This document shows, one piece after another, positions 28,701-37,000 of a DNA stretch of 43,305 nucleotides. The notes under the pieces are model-generated. The model had not been told where the DNA came from and searched no databases. It saw nothing but the letters and a program-made list of their open reading frames with translations. Made by a program: the position numbers and the translations under genes. Positions within the stretch are counted from its first letter, which is position 1, and each line of letters starts with the position of its first letter. The stretch is taken from contig JAPKCS010000017.1 of the NCBI GenBank assembly GCA_028822845.1, positions 1-43,305 on the forward strand, given 5' to 3'. The stretch comes from Candidatus Poseidoniaceae archaeon (GTDB lineage: Archaea > Thermoplasmatota > Poseidoniia > Poseidoniales > Poseidoniaceae).

Positions 28701-29768
28701 TTATGCCTCCTCTGTCCGATCGTTAAAATTAGAGGCTGAGATATTCATTGAAAACAAGGCACTGCTGGCGATGAGCAAACCTGTTATGCCTACGACGAGA
28801 TGCAGGAGTGAGACCCACTCAGGGAAATTGTCCATTTTGGCTGCAATGATGTAGGTGCCTCCAATCATGACGTTGAGCATCCAGAACCCAGCGGTAATGT
28901 CGGTGATCCGCCCAATGCTCGTACCTGCATTGTGCTCCCGGGCCTCAGAACGGATTCGAGCCGATCCTGCCACCAAGACCAGACCAACGATCAATGCCCC
29001 GAAGCGATGCACCATTTGCACAAGCACACCTGGGCCATCAAACGAAGGAAGAACACTGCCATTGCACTTTGGCCAGCCTGTTGGGAATCCGACTGAACAA
29101 CCCTGATTGTATTGGCCACCTGCTGTTGAGGAGACCCAGGCACCAAGGATGAGCAAGGTAAACACCGCTCCAACCATGGCGTCGATGCGACGCTTGTTTG
29201 CTACGACAAAGGCTTCTGGGAGGTAGAACAAGGGATGGAAGGATCCTTCTTTTGATCTCATTTCCATGTGCTGGAAAATAAAGGTGGCTGAAAAGATACA
29301 CGCCATCGATAAGTGAAGCGCAACGGACCAATCGGCGTTATCGAAGAACACCGTAAGCGCTCCTGCAGTCGCTTGAAGAATCAGCATGATACCTGCGAAA
29401 ACGGCCAACTGGTAGGCCTTCGTACCGTACATTGCTCGCTTTGAACGCATCAATAAGGCGTTGGCTAAGACTGGTAGAGCGATGACACCAACCATGGCTC
29501 GATGAATCCATTCAGTGAAAATTTCGAACGTTGTGTAACGATGATCTTCACCCCTCGAATCCACTTCTTCAGGATTCGCCTCCCAGTAAGCAGCCTGTTC
29601 CTCGACCGAGATGTCAAAGCCCCAGGTTCCGAAACACTGAGGCCAATCTGGGCAAGATTCGCCAGCATCATTGATGCGAATTGTTCCGCCGGCGACGATG
29701 ATGACGAGCGCCATTCCCAGCAACACAAGAGGGAGGGTTGAGGGGCGACGCCACCATACACCCTCCAT
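28701..29768 (-). CDS. ctaA: Heme A synthase (COX15/CtaA)
   Basis: Membrane enzyme oxidising heme O to heme A. 355 residues from ATG 29768 (MEGVWWRRPST); an earlier ATG at 29822 would overlap the divergent gene start. Eight hydrophobic segments are visible. Four conserved heme-ligand histidines lie in EWIHRAMVG, VALHLSMAC, QMVHRFGAL and SLLHLVVGI. The extracytoplasmic Cys pairs are CPDWPQCFG after helix 1 and CSVGFPTGWPKCNG in the second half. No Shine-Dalgarno motif precedes the start. First gene of a ctaA-ctaB unit; together they indicate an a-type heme-copper oxidase encoded elsewhere. Confidence 0.95.
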   Translation of the reverse strand: MEGVWWRRPSTLPLVLLGMALVIIVAGGTIRINDAGESCPDWPQCFGTWGFDISVEEQAAYWEANPEEVDSRGEDHRYTTFEIFTEWIHRAMVGVIALPVLANALLMRSKRAMYGTKAYQLAVFAGIMLILQATAGALTVFFDNADWSVALHLSMACIFSATFIFQHMEMRSKEGSFHPLFYLPEAFVVANKRRIDAMVGAVFTLLILGAWVSSTAGGQYNQGCSVGFPTGWPKCNGSVLPSFDGPGVLVQMVHRFGALIVGLVLVAGSARIRSEAREHNAGTSIGRITDITAGFWMLNVMIGGTYIIAAKMDNFPEWVSLLHLVVGITGLLIASSALFSMNISASNFNDRTEEA

Positions 29769-29781
29769 GTGCAAAGGTGAG

Positions 29782-29792
29782 AGGGGACCCCT
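29782..29792. promoter_or_regulatory. 11-base palindrome between ctaA and the thioredoxin-like gene
   Basis: AGGGG-A-CCCCT is a perfect inverted repeat inside the 52-base divergent region. With both starts so close, one regulator site could serve both. Weak evidence; position and symmetry only. Confidence 0.25.
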
Positions 29793-29820
29793 TTTGAACA
29801 CATTCCTATACCCACACATC

Positions 29821-30732
29821 ATGGAGGGTAGGAATTTCTGGTGTTCACTTGTAGTGCTCGTTGTTGTGCTTGCTTCCAGTGGTTCGGTTTTAGAGAAGGC
29901 TGCGGCTCAAGAAACAAGTTCTGTTGAAGAGGGCGCTACACTTGATGTGCTCTATTTATCTGAAGCATGCCTCGGTCTCGAAGAGGAATGTGAACAGACT
30001 CGACCTGATCATTTCATTGAATACTTTGGCGCTGATTGGTGCGAACCTTGCAAAGTGCTCGATAACGACATTGACGTCATCAATACGACCGATGTATTTG
30101 TCATGCGCCATCACCCTTCCCCGTTGGATATATCCTACAACACCGATTCGAATCTTAGGTTCAATTGGATGTACAGGTTGCTGTTTTTACCAAGCCTGAT
30201 TCACAACGGTGAAGGCTTGCTCACCGGCACCAGTCAAGCGCAAGACCTCGGCAATGTCATGAGCAACAGCACGACGACTTTTGCCGGTCTGAACGAAGTT
30301 GCCCTCAACAACAGTTTGATTTCGTGGAATTCTTCAGTCAACGGAACTGTTTCTGTATGGCGCTTAGGCGACGTACAGCACGAGACTGAAGACTACATCC
30401 ATCGGAACATGGTCATTGGAGCAGCCCATTTCAACGCCAGCTCCTTGCAAGGGAACATCAGCCAGATCTTAGAAATGAACGGTACTGGCCTCGTGGTGAT
30501 GCTCGAAACCGATGGGGAACGGAACCTTACTGTGAAGTCTGCAAACCCTGCGGCGGGTTTAGATCTCATCGACAACGAGGATGGTGGAATTACGTCCACC
30601 ATCAAACAAACTTCTGGTGCTCGCCTAGCCATGGCGACAATGGTTGGTTTACTGGTGCTGTTGGCACCGGCGCTGGTCATGTGGAAGAACGCCCTCAAAT
30701 CCGCTCCAATGGCTTCATCTGAACAGGAATAG
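29821..30732 (+). CDS. Membrane-anchored extracytoplasmic thioredoxin-like protein
   Basis: 303 residues from ATG 29821; in-frame codons upstream overlap ctaA. A signal peptide (about 1-27, ending KAAAQE) is followed by an acidic segment and a thioredoxin-like strand YFGADWCEPCKVLDND with active-site Cys74-Glu-Pro-Cys77. LFLPSLI near residue 123 would supply the cis-proline. The remaining extracytoplasmic part (about 150-260) is polar with N-x-S/T sites, and a C-terminal helix (LAMATMVGLLVLLAPALVMW) anchors the protein. It is divergent from ctaA-ctaB, separated by 52 bases, suggesting a part in oxidase maturation such as copper-site or Cys reduction. The function is inferred; only the fold and location are supported by sequence. 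Confidence 0.83.
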   Translation: MEGRNFWCSLVVLVVVLASSGSVLEKAAAQETSSVEEGATLDVLYLSEACLGLEEECEQTRPDHFIEYFGADWCEPCKVLDNDIDVINTTDVFVMRHHPSPLDISYNTDSNLRFNWMYRLLFLPSLIHNGEGLLTGTSQAQDLGNVMSNSTTTFAGLNEVALNNSLISWNSSVNGTVSVWRLGDVQHETEDYIHRNMVIGAAHFNASSLQGNISQILEMNGTGLVVMLETDGERNLTVKSANPAAGLDLIDNEDGGITSTIKQTSGARLAMATMVGLLVLLAPALVMWKNALKSAPMASSEQE

Positions 30733-30820
30733 GGTTCTCCTGCCGGTCAAGCCCTTGGGTTAGGTTCAAGAAGAGTAGGTAAGTCGGCAACTTGCGACAC
30801 TGTTCGCAGGTGCATCTCTC

Positions 30821-31075
30821 ATGGTCAAGCCAGCACGACTCCATACCCGCTTCGAACGAGCCCGAATCATTGGTGCACGCGCACTTCAGATTGGAATGGG
30901 TGCACCACTTTATGCAAACGAAGAGGTTCTTCGTGAGGCATTCCTAGAAGAACTTGTTTCACTCTACGGCCTTGAAGAAGCGTCGGTCCGATTTGTATTG
31001 GACCCGCTCAAGATTGCGCTCTATGAATACGAACACGAGTTGATCCCAATCGACATCGACCCTCACCTCGATTGA
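30821..31075 (+). CDS. rpoK: DNA-directed RNA polymerase subunit K (Rpb6 homologue)
   Basis: 84 residues. TRFERARIIGARALQIGMGAP (family core, here spanning residues 9-28 and continuing one residue) is diagnostic for archaeal RpoK / eukaryotic Rpb6, and IALYEYEHELIPIDI is the conserved C-terminal strand. Between them an extra acidic helix pair (about 32-62, YANEEVLREAFLEELVSLYG) makes it longer than the usual 55-60 residues. AGGTG lies 8 bases before ATG 30821. It stands alone between the thioredoxin-like gene and the convergent tryptophan dioxygenase gene, whose stop is two bases away. Confidence 0.92.
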   Translation: MVKPARLHTRFERARIIGARALQIGMGAPLYANEEVLREAFLEELVSLYGLEEASVRFVLDPLKIALYEYEHELIPIDIDPHLD

Positions 31076-31077
31076 GT

Positions 31078-32172
31078 TTACTCGTTTATTGCAAACCCGT
31101 AGAATTCGGGTTGGCTAACATCAACCAGTGATTCTCGCTTGACGAGCATGGTACGTACGGCCCATAAATCGACGAACACTCTGTATTTTGTTGTTGCATC
31201 CAAGTAATCAACACCGCTTGATCCACCTGTGCCCATGCGTCGTCCAATCATCCGTTCAACCATCCGAGCGTGAGCGGAGCGGAACAACAGCATGCCTTGT
31301 TCGAGTCCGACAAAAGCATCGATGAGTTTTCTTGGCCACGAAAGCAAGGGAAGTTCTGGATAGGATTCAATGAACAGCAAACCTGCTCGGGAGCGGGAAA
31401 TCACGCCTTCTGGTTTGAGGAATGATTCAGCTTGCACGCGGGCTGCCTCGATGCGTGGACGTACCTGGGCCTCTTCGCCGTGGCCGATCGCTACGATGTG
31501 GGCGATGACATCTTCGCCATGCCGTTCCATGACCTCAAGGTGGCCATCGACGAATGCAGCGATGATGTCTGCATCACCCGCTGCATCTGGTAGGGATCCA
31601 TTGATTGGGGTTCGTGCAAGCCACGCACAGAGTGCATCGTTGAGGGAAGGGGCGTTCGAAGTGGCTTCGAAATCTGACAACACTTTAGCACTCACTTTCC
31701 CTTCGGAAGCGAGTTTCTTCATGTGGAGCAACGGGTCCATTCCACCCATTCGCTGTTCGTTTTCAAGGCCGAGGAGGACTTCCATTTCCCTCATTTGCCA
31801 GGACTCGAAGCCTGAAGAGGTCCCTAACTTATCCCTGAAAGCAAGGAAATCTTGAGGGGCTAAGGTTTCCATGACCTTCCACTGATTGGCAAGCAATCGG
31901 AAGATTTCAGTCACCCGTTCAAGATGGTGCACCAACTGTGGCAAAGACTTCTCTTCGACATGATCCCTGTTGAGGATGGAATGTGATTCCTTCAACTCTC
32001 GTAAGACCATCTTGAACCACAATTCGAAGGTTTGGTGGGTGATAATGAAATGTTGCTCATCGTTGCAAAGGGCGGGACCGTAGCCTTCTGGGCCCTCTTG
32101 TAATTCCAGAAGTTCGTTCAGACGCAGGTAGCCTCCGTAAGTCATTCGATGTGTTGGAGAACCTTCGGCCAT
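31078..32172 (-). CDS. kynA: Tryptophan 2,3-dioxygenase
   Basis: Heme dioxygenase opening the indole ring of L-tryptophan to N-formylkynurenine. 364 residues, near the length of animal enzymes and longer than many bacterial ones. MTYGGYLRLNELLELQ, FIITHQTFELWFKMVLRELK and FESWQMREMEVLLGLE are family motifs. AHARMVERMIGRRMGTGGSSG carries the proximal heme-ligand His301 and the GTGGSSG substrate loop. ATG 32172 has no Shine-Dalgarno motif. The enzyme implies tryptophan catabolism in an aerobic cell; kynureninase and formamidase genes are not in the window, and the NAD route by aspartate is separately represented by nadB. Confidence 0.95.
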   Translation of the reverse strand: MAEGSPTHRMTYGGYLRLNELLELQEGPEGYGPALCNDEQHFIITHQTFELWFKMVLRELKESHSILNRDHVEEKSLPQLVHHLERVTEIFRLLANQWKVMETLAPQDFLAFRDKLGTSSGFESWQMREMEVLLGLENEQRMGGMDPLLHMKKLASEGKVSAKVLSDFEATSNAPSLNDALCAWLARTPINGSLPDAAGDADIIAAFVDGHLEVMERHGEDVIAHIVAIGHGEEAQVRPRIEAARVQAESFLKPEGVISRSRAGLLFIESYPELPLLSWPRKLIDAFVGLEQGMLLFRSAHARMVERMIGRRMGTGGSSGVDYLDATTKYRVFVDLWAVRTMLVKRESLVDVSQPEFYGFAINE

Positions 32173-32243
32173 GAGGCGACATCTTCAACGAGCCCTTGAA
32201 CTCTTCACCCGAATGGCGAAGGTTGAGGATTGATTGAGCACGG

Positions 32244-32603
32244 TCAAGCGCTGGCGAAGACCTTGCTGGCGATGAAAATCCCAACGGCATAACACCCCGC
32301 AGTCATCGACATCGAAATCCAAAGCGCTGGCCAGAAATCCATTCCACGTGCGAGCAACAATGGGAGAGCGATGAACAACACGAGTGAAGGTAAAACCAGC
32401 AACAACACTTCGTTCGAAAAAACGGCAATGCGTTCGGAGTCTCCTGTGTCATGATGCAGCCATACGAGGGTCATGATTGAGGCCAGAGGCAAAGAAATGA
32501 GCAAAGCGCCAAGAATGCTGTTTCGCTTCGCAACCTCACTTGCTGCAACCACGATGCTTCCTGAAAGCAGGACTCGGAGCAACAGATTCTGCCAAACCAT
32601 CAT
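32244..32603 (-). CDS. Small DUF3147-like membrane protein
   Basis: 119 residues from ATG 32603 (MMVWQNLLLRVLLSGSIVVA); the next codon is also ATG, so 32600 is equally possible. An in-frame ATG at 32711 would add a hydrophilic stretch crossing the divergent promoter region. Four hydrophobic helices are visible. The pattern AASEVAKRNSILGALLISLP and LVWLHHDTGDSERIAVFS resembles the DUF3147 family of four-helix membrane proteins. It precedes the tryptophan dioxygenase by 71 bases on the same strand and is divergent from purP. Function unknown. Confidence 0.75.
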   Translation of the reverse strand: MMVWQNLLLRVLLSGSIVVAASEVAKRNSILGALLISLPLASIMTLVWLHHDTGDSERIAVFSNEVLLLVLPSLVLFIALPLLLARGMDFWPALWISMSMTAGCYAVGIFIASKVFASA

Positions 32604-32728
32604 CAAACCCTGAAGGTGGGGGTTTGTCGTTCTTGCGCCGGTTTCGCTCGTTGGAGGGATGGTTTTTTCAGTTCCAAAACAACTTCTGCAAACATAACCC
32701 TCATAGAGCAAATACGGAACCCCTCGAC

Positions 32729-33841
32729 ATGGTCGTACACTCTGATAGTTTGAAGAATTGGCTCGCAGACTATGACGCAGACAACATCGTCATCGGTGTC
32801 GTCGCCTCGCACTCCTCTCTTCAGATACTTCATGGAGCCCGAATGGAGGGCTTCAAAACACTCGGGATTGCTGTCGGTGAAAACCGACGCCGCTTTTACA
32901 AAGCCTTCCCTGGAGCAGAACCTGATGAATGGTTGATGCTCGATCATTACCACGAGATGTTGGATCATGCCGAATGGTTCCGAGAACGCAACGTGGTCAT
33001 CATCCCACACGGATCGCTGGTTGAATACCTTGGTCCGGAAAAATTCGGAGCTCTCGAGGTGCCAACCTTTGGCAACCGAGGCATCCTTCACTGGGAAAGC
33101 AGCAGAGCTCGGCAACGCCAATGGCTCGAAAGCGGTGGCTGCACCATGCCACGGGTGCTTGAAGACCCACACGACATCGATGGGCCTGTGATTGTCAAGT
33201 ACGCTGGAGCAAAAGGCGGCCGTGGCTACTTCATTGCACGCGATTACCGGGATTTCCGACGCAACGTCGACATTGAAGAAGAATTTACCATCCAAGAATA
33301 CGTCCTTGGATGCCGCTACTACCTCCACTTTTTCTTCGATCCAACCGCTGATGACGGCTTCCAAGTTCAAGGCCGTGGCAAGCATGCTGGTAAGAACCTC
33401 GGACGATTGGAACTCATGTCCATGGACCGAAGGGACGAATCGAACGTCGATGAATTCTACAAACTTGGATCGTTGCGAGACCTTCGTGAAATGGCTCTTG
33501 AGCCATCGTTTGTCGTCACAGGCAACCAACCAGTTGTGATCCGAGAATCCCTGCTCCCTCGTGCCTTTGAGATGGCTGAAGGAACCGTTGCTGCATCGTT
33601 TGAACTGGAAGAAAACAGCCGTGGTATGCTCGGACCATTCTGCTTGGAAACCATTGTCACAGACCAACTTGAATTCAAAGTGTTCGAAATCAGTGCACGC
33701 ATTGTGGCTGGATCAAATCCGTTTGTTGGCGGCTCCCCTTATTCTGATATCAACGAGACACGTATGTCCACTGGACGCCGAATCGCTCGCTCAATCCGTA
33801 AGGCAGCAGATGACAACCGTCTGCATGACATTCTGTCTTGA
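32729..33841 (+). CDS. purP: FAICAR synthetase PurP (ATP- and formate-dependent)
   Basis: ATP-grasp enzyme that formylates AICAR with formate in archaeal purine synthesis. 370 residues from ATG 32729. Features are VVASHSSLQILHGARMEGFKT near the N-terminus, VPTFGNRGILHWESSR, the ATP-grasp segment VIVKYAGAKGGRGYFIA near 153-169, and ARIVAGSNPFVGGSPYSDI at the C-terminal active-site loop. An in-frame start upstream at 32540 overlaps the divergent gene and is not used. No Shine-Dalgarno motif is visible. PurP occurs essentially only in archaea, which makes it a good lineage marker. Confidence 0.96.
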   Translation: MVVHSDSLKNWLADYDADNIVIGVVASHSSLQILHGARMEGFKTLGIAVGENRRRFYKAFPGAEPDEWLMLDHYHEMLDHAEWFRERNVVIIPHGSLVEYLGPEKFGALEVPTFGNRGILHWESSRARQRQWLESGGCTMPRVLEDPHDIDGPVIVKYAGAKGGRGYFIARDYRDFRRNVDIEEEFTIQEYVLGCRYYLHFFFDPTADDGFQVQGRGKHAGKNLGRLELMSMDRRDESNVDEFYKLGSLRDLREMALEPSFVVTGNQPVVIRESLLPRAFEMAEGTVAASFELEENSRGMLGPFCLETIVTDQLEFKVFEISARIVAGSNPFVGGSPYSDINETRMSTGRRIARSIRKAADDNRLHDILS

Positions 33842-34012
33842 TTACAGCAGTTCGTCAGCCCACACAAAGCCCTTGCGAGGCATTGGACATGAACTGTCCA
33901 CAGTATGACCTCGCATAACCAAGTCTGCTTAAGCGTATAATGAAGACGTGATCAATGAGGGTATGACCGCAAAAGGGAACAAAACAATCGCCTGCGTTCG
34001 TCGATGATCGGT

Positions 34013-37000
34013 TCAATACCCATACTTGCTGGCCATTTTAGTCACAGGTCGATCTTCTCCTGGTGGGCGGTCTCGATCCCTGCGTCTTTTCATTCGACGA
34101 TCCAAGATGAGCACCATGAGTATCATGAAACTGAAGAGCACGAGGAAGAGTATTTTGAACGTATCCTCCGGTGTGATTACGATGGACTGTGAAGAGGATT
34201 CTCCAAGAATGCACGATGATTGACCGATCTGATCTTGATGCATCCCGAGTGGACACTCTGTCTGTTCTGACTGACCTTCAAGTTTGACATAATGATCGTA
34301 ATCAGCCCACAAACAATCGCTCTCCAATGTCGAGCCTGCATTTGGGTTGTAGGTACCAACGCGGCAAAGTATTGTTTGATTCTGGCCGGTTTCCAAAACA
34401 TAAGAGCCGGGTTCAGCGTCGAGGCAATCATCGATGGAACCCCTCCCCGGCATTGGATTGTAAGTCCCAATAGGGCATGCAATTTCGAGGGATTGGGCCG
34501 GAAGGTCAACGTAGTGCCCCACCGAAGCCAATTCGCACGAAGTGGAGGCATTTCCCCCTGTTGTTGGGTTGTAGCTTCCCATAGGGCACGGTGTTTCTTC
34601 TGAGCGCCCTTCTTCATCCACATAGTGCCCCAGCGAGGCGTTGAGACAGTCCTGGGAATTATTGGAGGCGGCATTTGAGTTGTATGTTCCTTTTTGACAG
34701 GGTATTTGCAGTTCTTGACCCGTCATATTGACAAAATGACCGGGGGTGGCATCGACGCAATCAGAGGCATTGATTGAACCCATGTTCGGGTTGAACGTAC
34801 CAAGCCCACATTCACTTTGATTGAATTGACCTTTGAGGGGTACAAAATGGCCGCCCCAAGCAGGTGTGCATTCCGATTGGCCACTGGCGGGTTGGAATGT
34901 ACCCGGGCTGCATTCAAGCTGAACCGATTGGGCGGTCTCGTTAACGAAATGGCCAGGATCGGCATCGGTGCACAAGACTTGCCCGGTTTGGTTTACGAAT
35001 GTTCCAAGGCTGCATTCAGTTTGATTCCACTGTCCAAAGGCTTCAGCATGGTGACCAATGTCTGTTGCTAGGCAATCATTTGGATCAGAAGAGCCGTTCA
35101 ATGGATTGTAGGTTCCTGGATCACATGGGGTTTGATCGCCTTGGCCGGTTTCATTCACGAAATGACCGCGAGTTGCTGGAAGGCACCACGTGGAGTTGTT
35201 TGCTCCGCGAAGCGGATTGTAGGTGCCTATTGAGCAAGGTGTTTCGGTGGATTGGCCCACAAGGGAGACATAGTGACCACGTGAAGCGTTGAGGCAAGAG
35301 GATTGGCCCGTTTGGTTTTGCAACGTACCAAGTTCACATTCAGTTTGGTTGTACCTGCCCGTCTCGTTGACAAAGTGGCCGATGTCTGCTGGTCTGCAAT
35401 CTGTCGGCATGATGGAACCGTTGTCAGGATTATAGAAGCCTTCGAGGCAAGCAGTTTGGTTCACTTGACCCGTTTCATTGGCGTAGTGGCCCCATTCAGC
35501 GGGCCGACAAGACACCTGTTCCGTCTCATTCTGGAAAGTGCCAATGGGGCATGGAATTTGAGAAGTTTGGGCGGTCATGTTGACGAAGTGACCAAGATCG
35601 GAGGGGAGGCATGCTTGCGAACGGGTGCCAGGTTGGAAGGTCCCCACATCGCAAGGTAACTGTTCGCCTTGGCCAATCAATCCGACGTAGTGGCCCGCTG
35701 TGGAATCAAAACAGGCGTTGATGCTTTCACCACTTGTTGTAGGATTGTAGCGCCCAACAGGGCACGGTCGTTCTCCGATTTGTCCAACTTGGTCAACATA
35801 ATGCCCGATGGATGCATCAGTGGGGTAGATTGCGTCGTTTGCTGGTACATATTTGCCAAGCCCCACTGTGGTGCATGCGTAACGGCCATAGGTTGGTGCA
35901 ACGCATTTTACCGTGCGCATGATGTCTTCGGGATAGGCATCGAGTGGATCAGCAACCCCGTCGCCGTCTTGGTCCCCATTGTCAATGGCAATGGAACGCG
36001 GTACCACAAGAGGAATTGTGTAGGTGAAATTGACTTGGTTTGAAGTGTCGTTGTTTCCAATTTGACCGGCGTCACCCCTCCCAGTACAGGCAACAGATTG
36101 ATTGTCATACAGCACACAGGTTCGATCACTACCTGCATCAACAGCAATGACTTTTCGGTCGGGGTCAAGCGAATTCGGGACCGTGACTGCGTATACGTGT
36201 GCATTTGGGGTGGCATCCCCAATACCCATGCCACCGTTGTTATTTGACCCCCAACACATTGCAGAGCCGTTGCTCAATACAGCACAGGAATGTTCGTAGC
36301 CAGCTGAAATTGAGACCGCATTTGAGATTCCACCTGAATGTGTGATGGTGAGTGGAGTGATTGACCCCACACCCGGACCATGCCCCAGTTGGCCAAGTGC
36401 GTTGTAACCCCAACAAGAAACCTGTCCATTGTCCAAGAGAGCACACGTGTGCTCCCGACCTCCAGAAATATCCACAACCGTTCTTCCAGAATCAAATGCT
36501 GCGGTTAAAGTTGGTGATGTCTGACCCACATAGTCGCCATTGCCTAATTGGCCACGTTCATTGCTCCCCCAACAGGAAACTGAACCATTGTCCAGGAGAG
36601 CACATGAATGAACAATGCCTGTTGTGACGGCAACAGCGGTACGGCCTGTCCCAAAGCTGGAAGTGAGGGTGGGAATGGTCCGATCTGTTGTCGTAGAATC
36701 CCCGAGTTGCCCACCATCATTACGACCCCAGCAAACGACTGAACCATTATCCAGAACGGCGCATGAATGCCGATCGGAGACTGAAATATCAACTGCAGTT
36801 CGTCCAACTCCGAGATCTCCGACCAGCGATGGTCCTGACTGCAAGTTGGAGGGGTAATTACCCCAGCAAGCGATTGAGCCGTTGTCAAGAATAGCACAAC
36901 TTGTTCCACCAGAACTCACCTGGACTGCGGTTCGACCTGTTCCAAAAGAAGACACAATCGAAGGAGAGGGTACCGAGTCACCATTACCTCCATCCCCAAC

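Noticed and set aside
29671-29820. 50-codon N-terminal extension of the thioredoxin-like protein
   Set aside because: It would overlap the ctaA start; the ATG at 29821 gives a clean signal peptide.
32603-33667. 354-codon minus-strand frame opposite purP
   Set aside because: Antisense to an unmistakable PurP coding sequence, with no own motif.
33842-34012. Possible small gene or RNA between purP and the giant RCC1 gene
   Set aside because: No start with a ribosome-binding motif, no tRNA-like fold and no clear terminator was seen.
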